DNA from: Hondaea fermentalgiana
Lineage: Eukaryota > Sar > Bigyra > Thraustochytrida > Thraustochytriidae
Direction of reading: 5' to 3'
NCBI GenBank assembly: GCA_014084085.1
Contig: NPFB01000055.1
Span: forward strand, 47,420-110,433
Length of the DNA: 63,014 nucleotides
Shown: one piece after another, positions 1 to 10,030 of the stretch
How positions within the stretch are numbered: position 1 is the first letter of the stretch
Layout: each line of letters starts with the position of its first letter
Notes under the pieces: generated by a model
What the model was told of the DNA's origin: nothing
Database searches by the model: none
Seen by the model: only the letters and a program-made list of their open reading frames with translations
Made by a program: the position numbers and the translations under genes

Positions 1-372
1 GAGCGCAGGCGCGGAGGGCCCGTGCCGCGCCGCGTTGTGAGCTTCGCGGCGGCAGTGGAGGCGGGGAGGCGGGCAGGGCGGGGCCGTGACTGGCCGGCTG
101 CCTGACCGTCAGCCAGCAGGCTGACGCTGTGAGGGAGAGCGAACGCTAGGAGAGCAGCGAGAGTCGCTCGGAGCGAAGCGGCGCCGCGGCCAGTGGCAGG
201 CAGAGAGAGGCAAGCAGACAGACAGACGGCAGACCCGGCAGCAAAACTGCAACAGCCAGCTGCCGGCGGCCCAGATCCGACTGCCGCGCCGGGAGAACGG
301 AGACGCGAAGAGAGGACCAAGCGCAAGAGGGAGGCGGCTGGCGGCGGGAAGAAGCGAGAGGAGGCAAGGACA
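1..372 (+). promoter_or_regulatory. Upstream region / 5' UTR of the tetraspanin gene
   Basis: Very GC-rich sequence with no recognisable gene of its own. The tetraspanin frame stays open upstream to about position 193, but that translation is low-complexity (rich in R, E, Q, A) and has no family similarity, so I read it as 5' UTR and promoter. A long minus-strand frame over the same bases is a codon-bias shadow. Confidence 0.4.
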
Positions 373-1203
373 ATGGCGTCCTGCAGTAAGGGCCTTCTGG
401 TCCTCTTCAATGCCCTGGTGCTCTTGGTGGGCCTCGGCGTGCTTGCGATCGGCATCTTTTTGGTCGTTGAGTACAACCGGGGCCGCCAGGACATCTTTGG
501 AGACCAGTACCCGTCCTGGGCCAACTATGTCGCGATCGCCGTGGGCGCTGTGATCGCCATTATTGCCGCCATCGGCTTCTGCATCACCCTCACCGAGAGC
601 AAGTGCCTTCTTGGCCTCACCGGTACCATCCAGCTCTTCTTCGCGATTGTGCTTATTGTGGCTGGCGCCTTCATTATGGTTTACACGGGCTACCTTGAGG
701 ACATCCGCGACACCGCGGTGCTCGACCTCGACGGTGGCATTGGCAACTCCAAACAGTACCTGTATGACTACGTTGCTGGTGTCTACAACACCTGCTGCAG
801 CCAGCTCACGCCCAGCATTGAGGGTTGCCCGGATGTCCCAAACACTGTTGACGAGGCGGACCAGTACTGCTACTTTAGCCAAGACAGCTTCGCAGCTGGC
901 GCGAGCCTCGATGCCGACACCTGCTCCACCTTTCAGAGCGGCGGCGAGCTCGAGTGGTGCCCAACGAGCAACGCTGCCACCGGAGAGGGCCTCAAGGAGT
1001 TCCAGACGGAGGCCGCAAACTACATGCGCGACTACATTTGGCCTGCGGGTGTTGCCCTCGTTGTCTTTGGTGGCGTTCTCTTCATTGCCTGTATCCTCTC
1101 TTGCCACCTTGCTTGCCGCACGCGTCCCTCGGAAGGCAACTACCAGCACGTCCCCGAGGGCAAGCCGCAGCAGTCAAATCAGCAAGGCATGACGATGGCA
1201 TAA
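373..1203 (+). CDS. Tetraspanin-family membrane protein
   Basis: Predicted 276-residue four-pass membrane protein. Tetraspanins organise membrane microdomains at the plasma membrane or endosomes by binding partner proteins laterally. Start chosen at the ATG in AGGACAATGGCG, directly before the first hydrophobic helix (GLLVLFNALVLLVGLGVLAI). Helices 2 and 3 follow at about residues 56-75 and 82-105, then a large extracellular loop of about 110 residues containing the family's CC pair (NTCCSQ), a further EGC, and several more cysteines, then helix 4 (VALVVFGGVLFIACILSC) and a short hydrophilic tail. The canonical CCG is CCS here, a deviation also seen in non-animal members. Topology, length and the cysteine-rich second loop support the family; the subfamily cannot be assigned. 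It converges on the TsaD gene, with stop codons about 260 bp apart. Confidence 0.85.
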   Translation: MASCSKGLLVLFNALVLLVGLGVLAIGIFLVVEYNRGRQDIFGDQYPSWANYVAIAVGAVIAIIAAIGFCITLTESKCLLGLTGTIQLFFAIVLIVAGAFIMVYTGYLEDIRDTAVLDLDGGIGNSKQYLYDYVAGVYNTCCSQLTPSIEGCPDVPNTVDEADQYCYFSQDSFAAGASLDADTCSTFQSGGELEWCPTSNAATGEGLKEFQTEAANYMRDYIWPAGVALVVFGGVLFIACILSCHLACRTRPSEGNYQHVPEGKPQQSNQQGMTMA

Positions 1204-1460
1204 ATCGAGCAAGCGTTACTCAATCTGACCTCGAATGTTTGTTCCCTTGTTCGCTCGCAAACATTCACGAATACAACGAGAGGCGAAGAACATGGATAAA
1301 TTATAAAGTAGGCGTTTCTTTCGTTCATTTTCTTCTTGATGTGAATGAAAACTTGACTTCTCCTCATGCTTTTCTTTTGGGTGAGGAGGGGGGTCACCGA
1401 CTGCGACGCGGAAGCTTGGATCTTCCTTTACCAACTAAAACGGTCTCATAGAACATCTCC

Positions 1461-2885
1461 CTATGTTGACGCATGCACACTCGACATAGTATTCAATGGC
1501 CAGCGAGGGAGCGCCGCGAGAGTGTCCGCGTGAGAGCGCAAATCCGCCAAAGTTCTTCCTGGACCCGCTGCAACGAGCTCGGCGCCAGCCCAAGCAATCA
1601 TGACGCCATTGTCCGTGCAAAGTCGCGGCGGAGGAACATGCAAAGGAATCCCAAAGCAGTTCGCAAGACGCTCCAAACGCTGACGCAGAGCTGCGTTCGA
1701 AGCAACTCCGCCCGAAACGACCAACGATCGGGGCGGGCGGGCACTCAAAGGCTCATCCGGCATTCGCGCCACGTCCTTGTTGTACTTGCGTCGCATCGAG
1801 ACGTCCACTTTTTCGAGATGCGCCGGTTCCATTCTGCATCCTGAAAACACGAGAGCCCGCCTCGTGGAATTTTCCAAATGCGTCAGCGCGGCATGCTGGA
1901 AACCCGCGGCAACATCGGCCATTTCCGCGGCACTCAAGGGTTCAGCGTTTCGTTGCCCAACGTAGCGCCTCACTGCAGACTTTAATCCAGAAAAGGAAAA
2001 GTCACACGAGCGCACATTGTGTGATCTTGTCAGCGGGACACGAAACGGAATGGCTTCCGGGTTTCCTTGCGCAGCTAATCGCTCAACCTCCTTGCCCGGA
2101 TGGCCCGAAACGCTACCGTCACACCCCATGACTCTTGCGACCTTGTCGAAGCATTCGCCAATTGCGTCATCCAGGGATTGCGCCACCAGCGTGTAGTCTC
2201 GCACGCCATTCACATGCACAAGCAGCGTATGCCCACCTGAAGCGATCAGAGTCAAAAAGGGAAAAGCCGCTGGCGAGTCTTCAAAGAGCCGCGGTATCAG
2301 CGCGTGGCCCTCGAGATGATTCACAGCGACGACAGGGACAGCATGCTGTGCTGCGTAGTCCTCGGCCGCGCGAATGCCCGCCCAAAGGCACGGCGACAGC
2401 CCAGGTCCCGTCGTCACTGCAATTGCATCCACCTCTTTCCAAGACAACTTTGCCTGCTCGAGCGCCTGCTCCACGACGAGCGGCAGGTTCGCTTCGTGCG
2501 CCCTGGCCGCGAGTCTTGGGACGATGCCGCCGTACTCGCGATGAATTTCGAATTGTGAGGACACGACATTGGCCAGCACTTCTGCTTCGATGCCGACACC
2601 CGTCTTTTTCGCTGCCCTGCAAGACCTCTGGCGTACGCGTAGCACTCCCACGCCCGTGTCGTCGCAGCTGGTCTCGACACCTACCACCACGATGCCACCA
2701 CCGTCCCTGCCATTGTCCTCGACTTCATCTCCGCGTGTGACTGCGTCGACACGAGCGTCGCTCGCTTGCGATGAGCAGAGCGGCCGCCTGCAGAGCACAG
2801 AAACCCCGTCTCCACCCCAGGCGGGTCGCGCGCGCCGTCGCGTGGCCGCACGCGCGCCGCCACGGACGCCCCGGAGCAGCAGCAT
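1461..2885 (-). CDS. Mitochondrial tRNA N6-adenosine threonylcarbamoyltransferase (TsaD/Qri7/OSGEPL1)
   Basis: 474-residue member of the Kae1/TsaD family, which transfers the threonylcarbamoyl group onto A37 of ANN-decoding tRNAs. The first 60 or so residues are rich in R, A and G without acidic clusters at the start (MLLLRGVRGGARAATRRRAR), as in a mitochondrial presequence, so this is the organellar Qri7/OSGEPL1 type rather than cytosolic Kae1. The ASKHA-fold start motif VGVETSCDDT is at residues 69-77; the metal-binding HLEGH lies near 190, followed by SGGHTLL; VSGGVASN and the C-terminal DNGVMIAWAG complete the family signature. A region before VSGGVASN is longer than in bacterial TsaD. 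The start is a true ATG at the first position of the open frame. It lies head-to-head with the TPR gene. Confidence 0.93.
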   Translation of the reverse strand: MLLLRGVRGGARAATRRRARPAWGGDGVSVLCRRPLCSSQASDARVDAVTRGDEVEDNGRDGGGIVVVGVETSCDDTGVGVLRVRQRSCRAAKKTGVGIEAEVLANVVSSQFEIHREYGGIVPRLAARAHEANLPLVVEQALEQAKLSWKEVDAIAVTTGPGLSPCLWAGIRAAEDYAAQHAVPVVAVNHLEGHALIPRLFEDSPAAFPFLTLIASGGHTLLVHVNGVRDYTLVAQSLDDAIGECFDKVARVMGCDGSVSGHPGKEVERLAAQGNPEAIPFRVPLTRSHNVRSCDFSFSGLKSAVRRYVGQRNAEPLSAAEMADVAAGFQHAALTHLENSTRRALVFSGCRMEPAHLEKVDVSMRRKYNKDVARMPDEPLSARPPRSLVVSGGVASNAALRQRLERLANCFGIPLHVPPPRLCTDNGVMIAWAGAELVAAGPGRTLADLRSHADTLAALPRWPLNTMSSVHAST

Positions 2886-3430
2886 GGTCGCGCTGCAGTT
2901 TTGCTTTGCTTTGCTTTGCTTTGCTCTGCTTTGCTTTGCTTTGCTCTGGCTGCTCTACTCTGCTTGCAACCTAGGCGAGAGTAGGATGAGGCTATAATCG
3001 ACTTGCCGCGAGCCTCTACAAGTTAAGGTTGGCGCGCCGCCAGTGCACTATGGCGCCTTGCGCTGCGGCCCTTCGGAAATTCAAAACCAACCAAAAAAAA
3101 ACAAAAGCTAAAAAATTCGAAAAAATTCGAAAAAAACAAACGTCAAACGACAGCCGCTCGCCGTCAGACGCCCGACGAGCAGAGCGCGCGTCGCGTCGCG
3201 CCGCGCCGCGCCGCGCTGCGCCGCACAGCGCAGGAGGAGGCAGGCCGGCCGAAGGGGCCGCGCCCGCTTGCGCGCCTCGTCGCGCCCGCGTCCCCCCCGC
3301 ACGCCGCCCGCGCGCGTGCGAGGCGGGGCAAGCGCGCGAGAGCGCCCACCCGCGGTTGGTTTTGGATTTTTTTTTCCTCCCTTCTCTCGCCTTCGGTTTT
3401 CTTGACGCGCGCGAGCGCTCGCGCGGCGAC
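2886..3430. promoter_or_regulatory. Divergent spacer between TsaD and TPR genes
   Basis: 545-bp spacer serving the 5' ends of two divergently transcribed genes. It contains a TTTGC microsatellite close to the TsaD start, an AT-rich stretch with A-runs (about 3085-3140), a GC-rich block, and a T-run before the TPR ATG. The frame of TPR is open upstream to 3029 but its translation (K/N-rich, then R/A/P-rich) resembles untranslated sequence. No TATA box stands out. Confidence 0.4.
2899..2946. repeat. TTTGC pentanucleotide microsatellite
   Basis: About nine near-perfect TTTGC units, two of them altered to TCTGC, ending 14 bp upstream of the TsaD start codon. On the TsaD sense strand this reads as GCAAA repeats within the 5' UTR. 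Confidence 0.9.
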
Positions 3431-6400
3431 ATGGCCGGGTTTCTCAGCGACGAGGAGCGCGAAAAGGCGCAAAAGGATGACGCCGCCACCTCGTGGATTG
3501 TGACCAAGGCAGAAGAGGCCCTGGCCAAGCTCGAGGCCCAGGCCGAAGAGCAGTCTGCAGCGACAGCCGCGCTCCGCGAAGAAAACGCCAGGCTGCAGGC
3601 ACAAGCACGCCAAGGCTCGCAGGCCACAGAGCTCGGTGAAAAGGTGCGCTCGCTCGAGTCGCAGGTGAACCAACTCCGCGTGGAAAATGCGGACCTCAAG
3701 AATCAGCTCGACCGCGCGACGCGTCGCGCTGATGCTGCCGACGAGGTTGCCCATCGTATGCGGACCAGCACCACCCAGCTTCGCGAGGAGCTCGAAAGCC
3801 TCAACGCTCGCTATCTTGAACAGCAAAAGCGCTACCTTGAAACCGAGGAGGCCCGCACGCAGGACGAGTCCAAACTTGCCAAGGAAGAAGTCTCGTTGTG
3901 GGAACGCAAAATGGAGCTCAAGGAGCGCGAGATCAAATGGCTCCGTGCCATGCTCGATGAACGGGCGGAAGAGATTCGCGATCTGCGTACCTCGCAGGCC
4001 TCGGCCTCGCACGAGTCCGACATTCGTCTCGGCAACGCCAATGAGGTCGCTGCAGCAAAGGAGAAACGTATTATTGAGCTAAACGAGCAGATTGACGCCA
4101 AGGCGGCCGAAATCACAGAGCTGCAACGGTCTCATGCCAACGAGCTGCTCAGTCTCCGGGAAAAGTATGAAGCTACCGAAGAGTTTGCGCGCAAACAAAG
4201 CGAAATCAATGAAGAGCGCGCCCGTCTCATGAAGGAGGACGAAGAACGCATCGAGGCTCTCGAAACGCGAATTAGTCAGTACGATGCCGAAAAGGAAAAT
4301 ATCATTCATGCGCAGATCGAGCGTCTCGAGTCACTTCGTGCCGATCATGCCAAGAACATTGCCGACCTCCAAACTCAGCACGAAAATGAGCTCAAGGCCG
4401 CCGAGGATGCCCGAAATGCAAAGGATGAGGACGTCAGGCGCAAAACGGAGGAGATTCTCCGCATTGGTGATCTTTCACAAACTGCTGCTACCGAAGAACT
4501 CGCGAAACGCGGCATCTCGCTCACGGCAGCCTTTACCGAGCTTGAAAAGGCCCGCCAGGAGCACCACGCGGACCAGGACGAAATCGCCCGTCTCAAGGGC
4601 CATTTGGCGCGCATTCTCGAAGATATGGAGCATACGGCGCCTCGCGTCAAGGACTTGCATGACCAGCACGCTCGCCAGGTCGAGGAGCTCGAACGCCTTA
4701 GCTACGCACTCAGCGAAAGCATGGAAGAGAGTGCCCGTCTTCGCGACGCACTTTCCTCCTCGAACCGTCATCGCGATCGTGCAGAGGATGCTCTGGCAAA
4801 GACTCAGCAGCAGGTATCTGACCTCACGCGCCAAGTACGCCAGCTCTTGCGGGCGCAACAGGAAGCTCGGAATGGCCGCGCTGCCCCAAGCCCGCTGGTG
4901 GCGCCCCCTCGGGCTACGGGCTACCTTAGCAAACTTGGCGGTAACTCCACTGCCGCGGATCTCGTGTCGCAGGAGCTTGCCACGTACAGCGGCATTGATG
5001 AGCTCCAGGAGAAGCACATGAAGCTCCTAGCCGTCGTGCGCGATCTTGTCATCCAGCAGGAAGAAGCTGAAGCTAAATTGCAGGAACGCGTCAACGATGC
5101 CACTGAGCAGGTGTTGCGCGAAAGCCAGGAAGAACTCGAGCGTAGTCGTGAGGATCGCAAGCGTCAAGAAGCCGTGGTCCGCGCCATTGTGATGCAGCGC
5201 AACATGTACCGCACCCTCTGCATGCAAAGCAACCAGCAGGCACTTGAGACCGGCCTTTTGCAAGACGGCGTACCAAGCGCAGCATCTGTCGGTCAAGGTG
5301 TGGCTCTTCTCAAGGATGGCCAGGCACCCACCCCGGCCAAGTCCGTGGCGGGAACCCCGGGCAAGAACCCAGCCACGCCCATGCATGGAGGTTCTGCAGC
5401 CACGCCCGGCTCCATCGCGGCGGGGACACCCATGTCGCTTCAGAGCCCCGCTCGGGCAGACGCAGCCGCTGCGGCTGCGATCAAACGGGAATATGCCGAA
5501 TTCCGGGAAGAGATGCGTAAGGATACCAAGGCTCTTCAGGACCAGCTTGACGAGCGGCGAAATGAGCTTTCCAAGGCGCGCGCAGAAGCGATCGAGAGCA
5601 AGGCAGATCTTGCCTCGGCCACCAAACAGGTCGAGTCTCTCGAGCGGTACATTGAGGATCTGCGAAGTGATCTCGCGCGGGCCCGAGAGTCCCATCAAAG
5701 TGTCACGCAGCAGCTCATGGATTCGTTCAAGGCAAACTCGTCCAGCAGCGAGCAGCTTACCGAGCTACGCGACCAGGTGAACCGCTTCGAGGAGGAGCGC
5801 TCGCAGTGGGAGGCGAGTCGCGCCACAAAGGAAGCGGAGGTGGACTTTTTGCGGCAGCAAAACGAGCGTCTTCACGAGCAGCTCAACACGCAGCGCAAGA
5901 TGCTCGACGCTTACAGCAGCATGGAAGAAGGCCGCGTTGCAGAGCTTTCCGCAGCGAACAAGCGGCTCTCCAAGGAGAACGACCGTCTCGAGGAGCTCCT
6001 TGAGAATTTGCGCGCTAATTCCAGCGACGAGCGCCAAGGCGCCATGACCTCCAGCATTGAGCTTTCGGAGCGAGTCAAGACGCTTGAGAGTGCGCGCACG
6101 CGTGCCGAAGATGCAATGCGCGACGCTAACGCTCAGGCGGCAGAGGCCAAGGCCTCGCTTGAGGCTGCAACTGTCCGCGAGAAGGCGCTCGAGGACCAGC
6201 TCAAGGATCTGCGCGAGCTTTTGCGAACACGGGGCGCCGCCGCGACCCCTGCCGAATCGGCATCCTCCTCATCGGCGAGCGCGTCTACCAATGGCCAGAG
6301 CGACCGGCTCACTGCGCTGCAGCGCGATCTTGAGGCGCGTACCAAGGACGTGGAGACTTACCGCGCGATCGCCGCCGAGAACGAAAAGGCTCTTAACAAG

Positions 6401-9400
6401 CTCAGCGAGGCGAGCGACAAGATGAAGCGGGAAAAGGAGGAAGCAGTTGCCAACTTGGAGCGCGAGCGCAGCTCACTTGCCGCGCAGCTCGAGACCGCCA
6501 CGCAAGAGGCGTCGAAGCGCACGGCAGAACTCACCGCCACGGTAGAAAGCCTGCAAAAGACTGCAGAGGAGGCAACGGCTGCTTCCGCCGAGGCGGCAAG
6601 CAAGCTCCGTTCTGCGCAGGCGCTGCAAGCAACAGCGGAAGCGGAGGCCAAGCGTCAACGCCAAGCCGCGGAAGACGCCAAGACCACCTACGACCGCGAG
6701 CTTCAGCTGCACGCGCAAGCCAAGCGCGAGCTCGATGCTGCGCGCCAAGAGGCCAAGGACGCCAAGGAGCAGGCTCACAAAGCTGTCAGCGAGGTGGAAG
6801 GCCTCAAGAGCTCCCTCGAAGCTGCGCGCAAGGCCGCGGAAGAACACCGCCTGGCTCTCGAGGACCAACGCTCCCGCGCCTCGACCGAGGTTGCCGAGTA
6901 CAGCCGTCAGAACAAGCTTTTGAGTGGCCAAATTGACCAACTCAATGCCCGAATCCGCGAGGCGCAAAGTTCCGGCGCCCTTGCCGAGAAGTCCGCCGAT
7001 CAGCAGGGCGACGCTTCGGCTTTGTCAGAAGAAAGTAAGACGGACGCCGAAGTGCAAAGGCTGCGAGAACTTCTCCAGATCGCCCAGCGGCAACGTGATC
7101 GTAAGCTTGTCGAGGCCGAGGAGATTTCCCTCGAGCTGTCGCGCGCCCAACAAGACCTTGCGCGTACCAAGGAGGACCTCAAGGTCACAAAGGAACGTCT
7201 GCAAAAAGAGGTGCAACGTCTTGGCGAGGAAGGTCGCGCGGTCTCGCTCACAGAGCTTCGCAGATTGCAGGCTGCCGATCAAGACACCACGATGTTGCGC
7301 AAAGTCAACGTTCTCTTGCAGCAGGAGGCCCAGGACAATCAGCGCGCGCGAGAGCGCGCCGAGGAACGTATTGCCGAACTTGAGGCCAAGCTGATGCCGT
7401 CGTCGTCAGAGAAGACAAAGCAGGACTCGCGCATTGTCGCTTTGGAAGCTGACAAGGCAGCCCTGGAGAAAGAGTGCGCGGCGCTCAAGGAGCGGTACAA
7501 CGGTCTTATGCAGCGCTTTGGAGACAAGATTGATCCCGCTGATCATCAGAAGGCTGTCGCAGAGCAAAAGCGTCTCAACAACGCAATGGCGAAACTCCGT
7601 ACCGACTTGGAACAGGCCCGCACCGAGAGCGGCAAGCTGCGCGCCGAGCTCGAGCAAGCTAGTGCTGCCAAGGCCAACGCAGAAAAGGCGCACGCCGACT
7701 CGGAGACGAAACGAATCAAGATCCGGGACTTGGCTATTAAACATCGAAGTGACGCCCAGAACAAGGGCAAGGAGATCGAGAAGAAGAATGAGGAGATTGC
7801 TTCACTCAACAAACAGCTCGAGAGTAAGGCCGAGGAACTGAAGCAGGCCAAGGCTTCCTCGTCGGCCTCGCCTTCTGCGGGCCCTGACCTTGCCTCCTCA
7901 CGCGCTGCAGTGAGTGCACTCGAGAAGCAACTCAAGGAGAAGGATGATCTCATCACAAAGCTTCGGCAAGCTGCGCAACAAGCACCCTCCTCTTCTTCCA
8001 CGTCAGCCAGCAACGTTGCTCAGCCGCCAGCCGCGGCAGCAGCAGCAGACAGCAACCTCCAGCAGAGCAAGCGGAAGCGTGAGCTTAATGCTGACGCGCC
8101 TGCTTTTAGCCCGAAGGACCCGACGAATGACTCCGCTGCAGCTTCGAGTGGAGGTACGTCTCCTGCCCAAGGCAAGATGCTCTCTGGCACTGCCGGCACC
8201 GCAGATCCGCCGACCAAGAAACTGCGCTCAAGCAGTGAGGCCTCAGGTGGCTCGTCTGCCTCGGCAGCGGCTGCGTCTGCTGCCGCCGCCGATGCAAAGG
8301 GCAAAGAGGGTCTTCAGGTCAGGATTGCAGAAATGAAAGCTCGCCTCTTGCAAAAGAAGCAGCTGCAGCAGCAGTCACAAGGCACTGTGTTTGGCGGCAA
8401 GCCTGCCGCTGGCGCCGGGGGTAAACAGTCCATCACCAAGGCCAAGGCTGCCGCTGCAGCAGGCCAAAATGAGGCGTCCGCAAGTACCTCGGCATCGGCA
8501 ACTGGGGCGCCAAGCGACGAGGATCGCATTGCCGCTCGTGCAAAGAGGTTTGGAACGACGAGTAACCAGGCCGCTGCTGCCTTTGGCAAGGGTGCGCGGC
8601 AGCCCGACAAGAAGGATGACGTGCAGCAGCCTTCATCGTCCAGTTCGTCGGCGAGCGTATCGTCAACGGGCTCTCGGCCTGGCTTCGGCGCGGGAGTGAC
8701 CTCGGGCGGATTCGGGGCTTTTGGAAAACGGGCCTCGGGCTCCGAGTCAACCTCAGGCAAGGCCTCAGGTTTCCCCGAATCTTCATTTGGGGCATCCACA
8801 TTCAAACCATCGACGACATCGTTTGGTCAGTTCGGGTCTTCCTCGTCTACTTCAACTTCCTCTGGGTTTGGTGGTGCACAGGGGACTGCTGGAAAGTCCG
8901 TGGGTGCGTCTTCGGGCTTTGGCACGTCGTCGACCTCGTCTCCTGGATTCGGTGCATCGTCAGGATTTGGGTCAACGTCCTCATCCGCGTTCTCCAAGTC
9001 TGCATTTGGTGCGCCCGCATCTGGCTTTGGGTCCACAAAGCCATCGAGTGGTGGCTTTGGGTCCTCGTCTGTGTTTGGCGGCTTTGGCAAGAGCACGGGA
9101 TCATCTGCGGCGCCAGCAGCGACCTCGTCTTCGTCAACTTCTCAGCAGTCATCGCAAGCGAGCCAATCCGAGCGAGAAGACCGCGCAGAGACGGCGCAGT
9201 CTGGTCCTGCCCAGAATTTGGACCCAATGCAGCACACAGGTGGTCAGCAACAGCAAGGAGACAATAGCCTACCTGCTGCCGCTGATGACGGCGATGAAAA
9301 CGTTGGCGACGGTGACGGCGATGGAGGTGACTACGATGATGAGCAGGTTCACATTGGTGGCAACGTCAATCAAAACAACGACGACGACGATGATGACGAC

Positions 9401-9742
9401 GACGATGATGGCGCTGTCGACGATGAGAACGTTGACCATGCTGCTGCTGGCGGCAATGGCGATAACAACGATGAGGAGAATGACCAAAAGGTTGGCGATG
9501 ACGTCGACGACGAAGATGAGGACTACAACAACGTCGCGCATATCTCCCACAGGAACGACGACGACGGAAACGATGATGATGATGAAGAGGAGGAAGAAGG
9601 GGAAGAGGAAGAGGAAGAGGACGAGGAGGAGGAAGACGATGACGACGATGATGGTGACGATGGAAACGGAGATGAGGTGGATGATGACGACGACGACGAC
9701 GACGATGATGACGGCTACGACGACGTCATTCTCGTGGAGTAA
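3431..9742 (+). CDS. Nuclear-basket protein TPR/MLP homologue with FG repeats and acidic tail
   Basis: 2103-residue homologue of TPR/Mlp1/NUA, the coiled-coil scaffold of the nuclear-pore basket acting in mRNA export and quality control. Start chosen at the ATG after GCGCGGCGAC; the protein then begins with an acidic/helical segment. Heptad coiled coil runs from about residue 20 to 1550. Two segments are diagnostic: IDELQEKHMKLLAVVRDL near 522 and AIVMQRNMYRTLCMQ near 585, matching the most conserved part of TPR. After an A/S/Q-rich linker, residues about 1750-1890 carry some 15 FG dipeptides (GFG, SFG, AFG) in S/G/T-rich context, and residues about 1953-2103 are almost entirely D, E, N and G. 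An ARAKRFG motif lies near 1701. Animal TPR has an acidic C-terminal tail, but a dense GFG block between coil and tail is unusual. No introns seen. Confidence 0.9.
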   Translation: MAGFLSDEEREKAQKDDAATSWIVTKAEEALAKLEAQAEEQSAATAALREENARLQAQARQGSQATELGEKVRSLESQVNQLRVENADLKNQLDRATRRADAADEVAHRMRTSTTQLREELESLNARYLEQQKRYLETEEARTQDESKLAKEEVSLWERKMELKEREIKWLRAMLDERAEEIRDLRTSQASASHESDIRLGNANEVAAAKEKRIIELNEQIDAKAAEITELQRSHANELLSLREKYEATEEFARKQSEINEERARLMKEDEERIEALETRISQYDAEKENIIHAQIERLESLRADHAKNIADLQTQHENELKAAEDARNAKDEDVRRKTEEILRIGDLSQTAATEELAKRGISLTAAFTELEKARQEHHADQDEIARLKGHLARILEDMEHTAPRVKDLHDQHARQVEELERLSYALSESMEESARLRDALSSSNRHRDRAEDALAKTQQQVSDLTRQVRQLLRAQQEARNGRAAPSPLVAPPRATGYLSKLGGNSTAADLVSQELATYSGIDELQEKHMKLLAVVRDLVIQQEEAEAKLQERVNDATEQVLRESQEELERSREDRKRQEAVVRAIVMQRNMYRTLCMQSNQQALETGLLQDGVPSAASVGQGVALLKDGQAPTPAKSVAGTPGKNPATPMHGGSAATPGSIAAGTPMSLQSPARADAAAAAAIKREYAEFREEMRKDTKALQDQLDERRNELSKARAEAIESKADLASATKQVESLERYIEDLRSDLARARESHQSVTQQLMDSFKANSSSSEQLTELRDQVNRFEEERSQWEASRATKEAEVDFLRQQNERLHEQLNTQRKMLDAYSSMEEGRVAELSAANKRLSKENDRLEELLENLRANSSDERQGAMTSSIELSERVKTLESARTRAEDAMRDANAQAAEAKASLEAATVREKALEDQLKDLRELLRTRGAAATPAESASSSSASASTNGQSDRLTALQRDLEARTKDVETYRAIAAENEKALNKLSEASDKMKREKEEAVANLERERSSLAAQLETATQEASKRTAELTATVESLQKTAEEATAASAEAASKLRSAQALQATAEAEAKRQRQAAEDAKTTYDRELQLHAQAKRELDAARQEAKDAKEQAHKAVSEVEGLKSSLEAARKAAEEHRLALEDQRSRASTEVAEYSRQNKLLSGQIDQLNARIREAQSSGALAEKSADQQGDASALSEESKTDAEVQRLRELLQIAQRQRDRKLVEAEEISLELSRAQQDLARTKEDLKVTKERLQKEVQRLGEEGRAVSLTELRRLQAADQDTTMLRKVNVLLQQEAQDNQRARERAEERIAELEAKLMPSSSEKTKQDSRIVALEADKAALEKECAALKERYNGLMQRFGDKIDPADHQKAVAEQKRLNNAMAKLRTDLEQARTESGKLRAELEQASAAKANAEKAHADSETKRIKIRDLAIKHRSDAQNKGKEIEKKNEEIASLNKQLESKAEELKQAKASSSASPSAGPDLASSRAAVSALEKQLKEKDDLITKLRQAAQQAPSSSSTSASNVAQPPAAAAAADSNLQQSKRKRELNADAPAFSPKDPTNDSAAASSGGTSPAQGKMLSGTAGTADPPTKKLRSSSEASGGSSASAAAASAAAADAKGKEGLQVRIAEMKARLLQKKQLQQQSQGTVFGGKPAAGAGGKQSITKAKAAAAAGQNEASASTSASATGAPSDEDRIAARAKRFGTTSNQAAAAFGKGARQPDKKDDVQQPSSSSSSASVSSTGSRPGFGAGVTSGGFGAFGKRASGSESTSGKASGFPESSFGASTFKPSTTSFGQFGSSSSTSTSSGFGGAQGTAGKSVGASSGFGTSSTSSPGFGASSGFGSTSSSAFSKSAFGAPASGFGSTKPSSGGFGSSSVFGGFGKSTGSSAAPAATSSSSTSQQSSQASQSEREDRAETAQSGPAQNLDPMQHTGGQQQQGDNSLPAAADDGDENVGDGDGDGGDYDDEQVHIGGNVNQNNDDDDDDDDDDGAVDDENVDHAAAGGNGDNNDEENDQKVGDDVDDEDEDYNNVAHISHRNDDDGNDDDDEEEEEGEEEEEEDEEEEDDDDDDGDDGNGDEVDDDDDDDDDDDGYDDVILVE

Positions 9743-10030
9743 AGCGTAACAGAACTAGGCAGTAAAAGCCCCTCGACCAAAAATATAATTTTTTAGTTAT
9801 CGTTTTGCGCGATCAAATTTAATGCAGGTTGCCGCGGGTGATGAAGAAGATGGCAAAAAAAAACAAATCAAAAACAAATCTTTCATTGATCTTTCATTTC
9901 CTACTTTTGATGAAAGAAAGAAAGAGAGAAAGAAAGGCGGAGATGAAAAAGAAGAAGAGCAGAGCACGCAAGCAAAGCGGCAGCGTGCAGCGGCGGGCGG
10001 CCAGCGGGGCGCGGGCAGCAGCGCAGCGCG

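Noticed and set aside
3029..3430. Extra 134 codons at the N-terminus of TPR
   Set aside because: Composition is that of A-rich and GC-rich untranslated DNA, and the conserved protein starts sensibly at 3431.
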